Shown in pieces: positions 1-7,400 of a stretch of DNA of 11,795 nt. Position 1 is the stretch's first letter. Every line of letters starts with the position of its first letter. The notes beneath the pieces are model-generated. The model searched no databases. It saw only the letters and a program-made list of their open reading frames with translations, and was not told where the DNA came from. Source of the DNA: Fidelibacterota bacterium (GTDB lineage: Bacteria; Fidelibacterota; UBA2242); contig QNCV01000055.1 of the NCBI GenBank assembly GCA_003645845.1, positions 1 to 11,795 of the forward strand, given 5' to 3'. A program made the position numbers and the translations under genes.

Positions 1-110
1 AGAACATCATCGTTGAAGCTGACATCCCTATTATTGCTGTTTTCACATCGGGGCAGCAGAAAGGTTAGCGGTACAACCGCCCAGATGATTCTCGTTAAAA
101 ATGACTTCAT
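1..110 (-). CDS. Exported protein, N-terminal fragment (possible cytochrome-type lipoprotein)
   Basis: Only the first 36 codons lie inside the window; the gene continues past the left edge. It begins with a typical export signal: MKSFLTRIIW, then a hydrophobic run (AVVPLTFLL), then PRC followed by a polar ENSNN linker. The Cys at residue 22 could be a lipidation site, but LPRC is a poor lipobox, so lipidation is uncertain. The last visible residues, VSFNDDV, resemble the stretch that often comes just before a CxxCH haem site in FCB and planctomycete cytochrome-domain proteins (pattern VSFxxDVLPIF). That resemblance is only suggestive, because no CxxCH is visible. The start is secure: a full GGAGG lies 5 bases upstream of the ATG. 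It is the last visible gene of the priA operon, 10 bases after the PorQ-like gene. Confidence 0.7.
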   Translation of the reverse strand, partial: MKSFLTRIIWAVVPLTFLLPRCENSNNRDVSFNDDV

Positions 111-115
111 AATTG

Positions 116-120
116 CCTCC
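116..120 (-). promoter_or_regulatory. Strong Shine-Dalgarno site of the left-edge gene
   Basis: GGAGG on the minus strand, 5 bases before the ATG at 110. It is the only textbook ribosome-binding site in this operon; the upstream genes depend on overlaps or have weak sites. It fixes the start of the truncated gene. Confidence 0.75.
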
Positions 121-1038
121 TCATAGTGTCTTGCTGATGCTGACAGATGAAATATATCCGGCATCGCTGAGACTTACAACAGCAATATCAAATAAAAAGG
201 AGTGGACATTCACCCCTAGCCCCGCCGTCGCCGATGCAAAGAAATTTTTAAAACCCTCCTGACCACGATTGTAAAAACGTTTTGTCGAATTACCCCAGCG
301 TAAAAACAGGTGGTCGCTGAGAATGAATTCTCCGCCGATATTGACCTGATATTGATCTCGATAAGTCGGATAAATGTCAACCGACAAAATCATCGGCATG
401 TGGGCCAGTTTTTTAGAGATTCCCAGGACAAGATTCGACGAAAGTTTTTCCCGATTATCCAGATAACTGTTCATGTAAAAAGCATAGTTACGCAGACCAA
501 AACCGATGGATAACGTGGAAATCTCATTGTAATAATAAATCCCCGCCGAACCCGTAAGGGCGGTTGCCCTTAGAGAATTCAGCTGAGATTGGGCAAATGT
601 GGCGGACAGCCCGAGGCTCAAACGACGGCTTATATTTCGGGCATAGGAAATTGATGAACCTAAATCATAAACATTGAAATTGCCGGTCTCGTTTCCATCC
701 CAATCCCTTTCGACAAAGGACCCGTAGTTATAGTAACTGAGAAGCAGTGCGAATTTACCCTTAATCGGAGTTGTAAAAACACAATATGCGGAGTTAGCGC
801 TAATGTCCAGAGGAAAACGGGTGTAATTCAATTGCCAGACGTTGGGAGAACGAGAAATGACGGCCGGATTCAGTGACGCCCCGGAGCCCGTTATTGACTG
901 GCTGCTGATGGCCGAACCCATGCCCCATCCCCGGGCGTTAACCGGGTAATTTAATCCCTGAAAAAGCGCTTGTCCGCTGAGAGTGGTGGAGAGAAGTATA
1001 AACAGATATAAAGCAAGGATTAGATTGGTTTTTTGCAT
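121..1038 (-). CDS. PorV/PorQ-like outer-membrane beta-barrel protein
   Basis: A 305-aa exported protein with signal peptide residues 1 to about 23 (hydrophobic ILALYLFILLSTTLSGQA). The mature N-terminus carries the hallmark of the PorV/PorQ/FadL-like barrel group: ARGWGMGSA at 35-43 followed by NPA at 57-59. The rest alternates aromatic and polar residues in beta-strand fashion (for example LLLSYYNYGSF, LSIGFGLRNYAFYM, NIGGEFILSDHLFLRWG), consistent with a barrel of the FadL fold. In the known family, PorV and PorQ act in the outer membrane in type IX secretion, PorV as the carrier of processed cargo. The length is slightly short for PorQ or PorV. It ends in SVSISKTL rather than the usual terminal Phe. 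The gene overlaps the preceding peptidase gene by 19 bases and has only a weak GCGGA-type ribosome site, so translational coupling is likely. The giant protein encoded upstream is a candidate client. Other FadL-superfamily roles are possible; the barrel call is firmer than the T9SS role. Confidence 0.72.
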   Translation of the reverse strand: MQKTNLILALYLFILLSTTLSGQALFQGLNYPVNARGWGMGSAISSQSITGSGASLNPAVISRSPNVWQLNYTRFPLDISANSAYCVFTTPIKGKFALLLSYYNYGSFVERDWDGNETGNFNVYDLGSSISYARNISRRLSLGLSATFAQSQLNSLRATALTGSAGIYYYNEISTLSIGFGLRNYAFYMNSYLDNREKLSSNLVLGISKKLAHMPMILSVDIYPTYRDQYQVNIGGEFILSDHLFLRWGNSTKRFYNRGQEGFKNFFASATAGLGVNVHSFLFDIAVVSLSDAGYISSVSISKTL

Positions 1039-1931
1039 TCAATGTCCGCTTTCATTGCAATTTCCTCTGTATTCCACTGTTGAATGATTTCTTTGTTTCG
1101 GTGTCCTTTGATAAAATATACAACAATAACCAACAGTGGTATAATTAACCATATTATATATTGAATGTCCAGCAAAAACAACCAGCGGTATCGCCGAGCA
1201 ACATACTTTTTCCACTGATGCTCGAAATCACTCAGACCGATTCCCAGAATATTTCTGAAACTCTTTTCAAAATCCCTGGTTTTTTGTATATCCGAAAACA
1301 TCTCCGATATGATGTTTTCTCCGTAAACCACGATTAAAAATTCAACTATGCTGGCGCTTTCGGCATAAGCGAGTGCTGCTTTCTGGTGCCTATAGCCAAG
1401 CACGTCCGCCAACTTTGACATGGGGATCAGCTGGTTATTCACGAGAGCCCGGGACAACAGGATTCGACCCTGGATATTATATGGTGTGCTAATGTATTGT
1501 GCAAAGCCCTCATTAAACCAGACCGGCGTAATGTTTAGCGGAACATGCAGGCTTTGATAGAGATGGACAAATTCATGTTCCACGATTTCCCTGAATTCAT
1601 GAAGTGACGATTGAGTTAAAAGTGGGTTTTTGAGAACGATGATCCGTTTTGGATAAATTGTCACCGCCGCGCTCCAATCGGGCAGATGAACTCCCGCCAT
1701 TTTCCGGAAATCCGACTGTGTTTCTGCCACATAGATTTGGATAGGGGTATCTGTTTTACCAAAGATTTTCTCCATCTCAGGCAGTCTGTTCCGGACGGTG
1801 CGGGCAATAAACCGGGCCAGTTCCATCCTTTTTTCAGGATAATGGATATGAATATTATCCGAATTCAGAAGGACCAATTTAGAGGCAAAAATATTAAGGC
1901 CGGCCAAAAATATAATCAGAAGTCGGAACAT
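1020..1931 (-). CDS. Membrane-anchored gluzincin-type metallopeptidase (peptidase MA-like)
   Basis: A 303-aa protein with an N-terminal export signal (FRLLIIFLAGLNIFA). The zinc motif is HEFVH at residues 119-123, followed by the gluzincin third ligand in WFNEGFAQY with E141. The HExxH-x17-E spacing and the NEGxAxY signature are characteristic of peptidase-MA-like proteins, whose founding relatives are M1 aminopeptidases. Both His, the catalytic Glu120 and Glu141 are present, so the enzyme should be active. Residues about 250-274 form a single strongly hydrophobic helix, followed by a basic segment (KGHRNK). This suggests the catalytic domain faces the periplasm and is tethered to the inner membrane with a short cytoplasmic tail. 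The ATG shares one base with the priA stop (TAATG), with no Shine-Dalgarno motif, so it is probably translated by re-initiation. The substrate is unknown. Its place directly before a PorQ-like gene suggests envelope-protein processing, which is inference. Confidence 0.8.
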   Translation of the reverse strand: MFRLLIIFLAGLNIFASKLVLLNSDNIHIHYPEKRMELARFIARTVRNRLPEMEKIFGKTDTPIQIYVAETQSDFRKMAGVHLPDWSAAVTIYPKRIIVLKNPLLTQSSLHEFREIVEHEFVHLYQSLHVPLNITPVWFNEGFAQYISTPYNIQGRILLSRALVNNQLIPMSKLADVLGYRHQKAALAYAESASIVEFLIVVYGENIISEMFSDIQKTRDFEKSFRNILGIGLSDFEHQWKKYVARRYRWLFLLDIQYIIWLIIPLLVIVVYFIKGHRNKEIIQQWNTEEIAMKADIECKKPI

Positions 1932-4378
1932 TACAGGAGGTCCAGGGGATCAATATCGATATTGATACGGATATTGCGGTTTTGGGCCCGGTACACCGGG
2001 GAAGCAATGAAATTCTTCAATGTATTTCGAAGGAGGCTGCCATTGGGATCGCTTTCCTTGCGGGATTTGATAATTGACAGGTAGCGAAAGCGGTTCTTGA
2101 TTTTTTTGATGGGTGCTGGCGACGGTCCTAATATTTCCAGTTTGCGGTGTTTCGATTTCAGCTCTTTCGTACAGATTGTGGCGGCTTTTTCCACCTGAGC
2201 GCTCTTCGTTCCGGAAAAATGAATGGCGGCAATCCGGCTGAATGGGGGATAATTGATAGGATTGCGTTCGTTGAGTTCCAGGGCAACAAATTGATCAATA
2301 TTTTGCTGCATGGCAAAGCGGATTGTGATATCCTGGGGATTAAAACTTTGAATAAAAACTTCACCCTGTTTGCTGCCGCGACCGGCCCGTCCGGCGACCT
2401 GATACAACAGATGAAACACCCGTTCCCGGGCCCGGAAGTCCGGAAGAAAAAGACCGATATCGGCATTTAACACACCCACCAGTGTGACATTGGGAAAATC
2501 CAGTCCTTTGGCAATCATCTGCGTACCCAAAATAATATCAATTTCCCCTGATTCAAAATCACGCATCGTTTTTTGCATGTGACCGGATTTTCTGGCGCTG
2601 TCGACATCCAGACGGACAATTTTATTTTCCGGAAACAGCTCTTTAAGGCTTAATTCCACCCGCTGTGTTCCGTAACCCGGAAAGAGAAATTTGTTTGACT
2701 GGCAATTGGGACAAACATCCGGCGGACGCTGCTTTGAGTTGCAGTAGTGACACAGCATTATCCGTTCGCTTTTATGATAAGTCATTGAAATATCGCAGTT
2801 CCGGCATCTTGGGGTCCAGCCACAGTCGGGGCAGAGGAGTACATTTGAATATCCGCGACGGTTTTGGAGAAGCAGAACCTGTTCGCCACGTTCCAGCTTC
2901 TCAGCAATTTTTTGCGCCAGTTTCCGGGAAAGCGGGTTTTGAAAGTCGCCGGTATTTTGCCATTCCGCTTTCATATCTATGATTTCTATAGTTGCCGACG
3001 GAGCGCTGGAATATCTCTGTAAGAGTTCCAGTTTACGGAATTTACCCGTGGCGGCATTGTACAGACTTTCCAGACTGGGAGTAGCAGACCCCATAACAAC
3101 GACTGCCTTGCTTTCCACGGCCCGCATTAATGCTGCGTCCCGGGCATGATAGCGTGGTTCCTGCTCACGTTGTTTGTAGGAATTATCCTGTTCTTCGTCA
3201 ATGATAATTAATCCGGGGTTTTCAATGGGAAGTAGTACGGCGCTGCGGGCACCGATGACAACCGGATAATCGCCGCTGCGAATCTTTGTCCAGAGAAAAT
3301 TTCTTTGGGATGTGCTCAGCTGGCTGTGCCAAATGGCGATTTTATCTTTAAATTCGCCGCGGAAGCGACCGGCCAGATGAGTGGTAAGAGTGATTTCAGG
3401 AACCAGCACAAGGGTGGATTTGCCGGCCTTCAACGTTTTGTTGATCAGTTTCAGATATACTTCGGTTTTTCCGCTGCCGGTCACTCCCTGCAGGAGGAAA
3501 GGAGAAAATCGATTCTTACCAATATCCTCTGAAATCTTATCGATGACTTTCTGTTGCTCTTCGGTAAGGGTCACGGATTTCTCTTTTGTCAGAAAATCTT
3601 CCCAGTAGATATCGTCATTAATTTCGGTTTCATCAATGGTAATCAGGTTTTTCGCCAGTAATGCTTTTATGCTTGATGCTGAAAAATCCCGAAACCGGGC
3701 CTGGGGAATGGATTTGTGGGTCTGTAAATATTCGATGATTTCCCATTGCCGTGGCGCTCTTGTGGCAAGCTCCGCCGAACCCTTCAATAGATTTTCGGCC
3801 GTATGTGATAAACGAATCTGTCGATATACTGACTTTCGGTGTTTGGTAACTGAAAAATCCGGTGTTTCAGCGATTTTGCCCCGTTTCTTCATTTCTTCAA
3901 TTCCCCGAAGCAGGGTATCTTTATCAAACAGACGTTTCAGAGAACTCAACGAAACCGACGTTTTTGCCGAAATAGCATCAAATATTGCCCGATATTTATC
4001 GGAAATTCCGGTCGGGTCGGGATCAATAACCGATAATTTACGCCTTTTCTGGATGTGATACTCCTTTGGGATGGCGGCTGATAATGTTTTTCCCAGTGGC
4101 GCCAGATAATAACTGGAAAGTTTCATTAAAAATTTAAACAGATCCGGTGGAATCAACGGCTTGGGGTCGATGATCTCTGAGATTGTTTTTATGCGAACAT
4201 TTTCAGGTGCGGCTACATCAACTTCAGCAATAAAACCAATTGTGGGTACATTCCTGAGTGGCACCACAACACGCTGACCCGGGAATACTTCCCAATCCCA
4301 AGCAGGATGAATCCGATACGTATAGAGCTGTCGTATTGCAGATGAGGGGAAAGCAATATTTACAAGGAGATCGGACAT
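1931..4378 (-). CDS. priA: Primosomal protein N' (PriA), replication-restart helicase
   Basis: PriA is the 3'-to-5' superfamily 2 helicase that recognises abandoned replication forks and reloads the replisome. This 815-aa protein has the N-terminal 3'-DNA-binding domain (opening SDLLVNIAFP) and Walker A GVTGSGKT at 298-305. The Walker B motif is DEEQ at 394-397, where PriA normally has DEEH. The following SYKQ...RYHARDAAL segment is typical. GTQMIAKG (618-625) and QVAGRAGR (660-667) are helicase motifs V and VI. Eight zinc-binding cysteines lie at 516, 519, 525, 528, 543, 546, 556 and 559. Their spacing is identical to that of E. coli PriA as I recall it (436 to 479), shifted by 80. The protein is longer than the E. 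coli one, with the extra length before the zinc region. There is no Shine-Dalgarno motif at the ATG, and a promoter lies just upstream. The first gene of the operon is a housekeeping gene, so downstream envelope genes would be expressed constitutively with it. Confidence 0.97.
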   Translation of the reverse strand: MSDLLVNIAFPSSAIRQLYTYRIHPAWDWEVFPGQRVVVPLRNVPTIGFIAEVDVAAPENVRIKTISEIIDPKPLIPPDLFKFLMKLSSYYLAPLGKTLSAAIPKEYHIQKRRKLSVIDPDPTGISDKYRAIFDAISAKTSVSLSSLKRLFDKDTLLRGIEEMKKRGKIAETPDFSVTKHRKSVYRQIRLSHTAENLLKGSAELATRAPRQWEIIEYLQTHKSIPQARFRDFSASSIKALLAKNLITIDETEINDDIYWEDFLTKEKSVTLTEEQQKVIDKISEDIGKNRFSPFLLQGVTGSGKTEVYLKLINKTLKAGKSTLVLVPEITLTTHLAGRFRGEFKDKIAIWHSQLSTSQRNFLWTKIRSGDYPVVIGARSAVLLPIENPGLIIIDEEQDNSYKQREQEPRYHARDAALMRAVESKAVVVMGSATPSLESLYNAATGKFRKLELLQRYSSAPSATIEIIDMKAEWQNTGDFQNPLSRKLAQKIAEKLERGEQVLLLQNRRGYSNVLLCPDCGWTPRCRNCDISMTYHKSERIMLCHYCNSKQRPPDVCPNCQSNKFLFPGYGTQRVELSLKELFPENKIVRLDVDSARKSGHMQKTMRDFESGEIDIILGTQMIAKGLDFPNVTLVGVLNADIGLFLPDFRARERVFHLLYQVAGRAGRGSKQGEVFIQSFNPQDITIRFAMQQNIDQFVALELNERNPINYPPFSRIAAIHFSGTKSAQVEKAATICTKELKSKHRKLEILGPSPAPIKKIKNRFRYLSIIKSRKESDPNGSLLRNTLKNFIASPVYRAQNRNIRINIDIDPLDLL

Positions 4379-4388
4379 AATGATCGAA

Positions 4389-4417
4389 AATATACCCTAC
4401 TTTTCAGCATTTCACAA
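4389..4417 (-). promoter_or_regulatory. Predicted sigma70-type promoter of the priA operon
   Basis: On the minus strand: -35 TTGTGA (4417-4412), a 17-base spacer, then -10 TATATT (4394-4389). Agreement is 4 of 6 and 5 of 6 with the sigma70 consensus, at the ideal spacing. The expected transcription start is near 4382, only about 4 bases before the priA ATG, which has no ribosome-binding motif. The signal therefore implies a near-leaderless mRNA. The 98-bp gap (4379-4476) holds nothing else that I can support; I saw no convincing terminator for the upstream giant gene, so some read-through is possible. Confidence 0.55.
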
Positions 4418-4476
4418 GCCAATAGAAAAAGGACCTGCAGTACATTTTTCGGAAAAAGTCCCGATAATTGTGTTTC

Positions 4477-7400
4477 TCAGCGCGCCAGGACGATAGTTGT
4501 TACGTATCCGACAGTCTTATCGCTGGCCAGATCAGTTGCCGAACAGCGTACGACATACATGCCCACCCGGGCTCTATTACCGGTAGTACTGCTTCCATCC
4601 CAATATACAACCCCTTCGGCTGAGCTGAGCAGGTCTTTTGCGGGTTCATAAATCAGACGCCCCATCAAATCATATATCTGCACCGTGACTCTTGCACTCG
4701 GGTAGGGCAGCTGATAGACAAGAGCAATCGAATCGTCGATGCCGTCGCCATTGGGGGAAAAGGGATTTGGCTCTCCGTGAATACCGTGCTTTTTCGCTAT
4801 TATATCAATACAAACCGAATTTCTATATCCCGGGGTTCCACCAGAAGGATCTGTGGAAAGACGCCAGTTTTCGGCGCTGTTGGGATTTTCCAGGCAGACC
4901 TTTTCGGTTGAAATCCCTTGAGCGATTTTCCACCCTTCGTCATAATATAAACTGTCAATCGTACGTCCGGCCGGATCTCTGATGACAATTGCGTCGGCGT
5001 CGTTATTCAGATTGGGAAAGTTATCGAGTACAATTGTATTTTGAGAATTGCATCCGGAATAATTGAAAATCGAAGAGTCCGCCGCCAGAACGAAATATTG
5101 TCCCCGTCCAATTGTTTGCCCCGATAAAAGTTCCGCGGCCTGAGATATGTTTGCATCGCTCAGTTTCCATTCTTCCAAAGGAATATCGTACAGCGGTGAA
5201 TATATTTCAACATATTCCGTCTCTTTAGTGTTATCTTCTATCAAATCATCCGGTTTAGCCATAAATTCAGATATCAGCAGAGAGAAACGGGGAAAGGGAA
5301 TGCGGACTGTTACAAGAAACGTATCGTTTTCCGCCGACATATCCATATCCCAATTAATTGACAACAGTAACCAATGAACGCCCGAACGGGGTGGATCGAT
5401 AATCATCTCCACGGAATCTCTTTCACCCGCCGGCAAAACATCAATTTTGTAAGTTGAAACAGTCTTGTTATTTTCCGTCAGTACAATTTCGGCTGCGGGA
5501 CACTCTCTTCGACCAGAATTTGAAATCCAACAGATAATTCGGATAAGGCTATCCGGGCTGTCGCTCTCTTGAATAATGGCCGCTGAATCCAGACATAAAT
5601 CATAAAGTTTCGGCGTAACGGAATTTTCGCAACCGGGAGTGGCTCCGGTATTACTCCGGCATAAAGTCCATGAACTCGGATCGCCACCGGGATATTCCGG
5701 CAAAATCTTTTCAAATGAAACACCCGGCTTCATATTCCAGGTTTCATCATAAAACAACGAATCAATGGTTTGTCCTGTGATATCTTTCAGTATGATATTA
5801 TCAAAAGTATTGCCGAGCACAGGCCACTTGTCCGGAATTATAACCCACTCGAGAACTGTGGGAAACGAATCAAAGAAACTACTGTCCGGAGCGATCACAA
5901 CGTATGCCCCGGGGGCTGTTTTTCCGGTTGCGGAAAGCTTAACCCGGCTGCGATTATCTCCCAGCCACCACTCGTCAAAACATACCTGTTCATCGGAACA
6001 ATTTATAACTTCAATAAATTCCACTTGATCACCGGCCGGATATGCCAGAAATTCATTCAATGTTACACTGGCATCCGGATACCCAACCAGCAAATCAGCG
6101 CTTGCGGCATTGTCTCCGATATATTCATCTCCGCTCATCTCAATGATTGCCCGATAATGGTTGCGCCCGGACCGGTTAGCCGGAAATTCTCCGGTGATTG
6201 AACATATCGAGTCCGGCAGCATTGGAAAAATATTGTCGGCGGTCCAGATAATTTCTTCCTCGTCCGGCAGATCTTCATTTTCGGAAGACCGGTATATTGT
6301 CAGGGAAAAGCTGTTTGATTCCTGGCGCCCTTTGTTGCAGACATCGATCGAAAACACGGCTTGTGAGTTTCGGGTCAGAGTAGAATCAAAAAACTGAAAA
6401 CTTTCAGGAATAATTGCCAGGTTCATCTGGTACTTTAGAATTGAATTCTGCCTGCCCGGCGTTGCCCCGCCCGAGTCTGTTGAGCTGCCCCAGTTATATT
6501 GATCGAGCGCCGGAACGCTTGGGTTTTTCCGCTCAATGCTTACACCGGTTGAACCGCCCCAGGACTGCTGAAAAACAACCCGGTCAATCAGATGGCCTGT
6601 TCCATCGACAATAAAAAGCGAATCGGACCCATTGTTGAGAATCGGAAACTTATCGGGAACAATCAGGTCGCCGTCAAAATCCGGATATGTCTGCCGGAAA
6701 TCCGCTCTCGCGGCCACAATACAATAGCCATTGGGACTAATGATATGTCTTTGAGTAACAATGTCTTGCCAGCCTCCGCCGGCATCTCTGAAACGCCACA
6801 GGTTCAGATCAAGACTGTCCGGCGTTGTATTATACAGTTCAAACCACTCGGATTCACCCGGTTCCGGTATGTTCATAACTTCATTTATAACCAGGCTGTT
6901 TTCAGGATATCCGACAATGACAATACAGCTGTCCGAATCGTTTTCAATTTTTTCATCATCGGGAAGAAACAATTCACAATAAAGCCTGTAGACACCGCTG
7001 GAGACTCTCTCAAAAACCACCGTGTTTTGCCGAAAGGATTGGGCCGAAAGGGAATCTGAATAATATACGATAGTGTCCCGAACCGCCCGATAGTTTCCTT
7101 TTTTACCCTGGGTTCTGAGGCCTAAATATACCGTATAGCCCTGAACGTCACGAAGACCTTTATTCCCGACTATATAGTGAATTTCCAACGGGTCACCATC
7201 CATTAGACTGTCTGAAACGCACCACACGGAGTCAATTCCCAAATCAATGTTTTTAATCATCCGGCTGTTTTTGAAACCAGGCGTCCCGCCGGTGGAATCC
7301 ATCGACAACGCCCAATTGGATGCAAGATCGCTATCTTTATACGGATCAATTCGTTCCAGAGAGACACCCTGCCGATATCCCCAGCCGCTCGAGTATTTCA

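Noticed and set aside
4444..4456. Palindrome TTTTTCGGAAAAA downstream of the giant gene as a terminator
   Set aside because: The arms are only 6 bases, A/T-rich, with a one-base loop; no stable GC stem with a U-tract was found in the 98-bp gap.
6592..7059. Plus-strand open frame of 155 codons
   Set aside because: Lies fully antisense inside the giant gene, whose repeats and domains are conserved in the minus frame; no export signal, motif or ribosome site. The same applies to the other antisense frames within priA and the giant gene.
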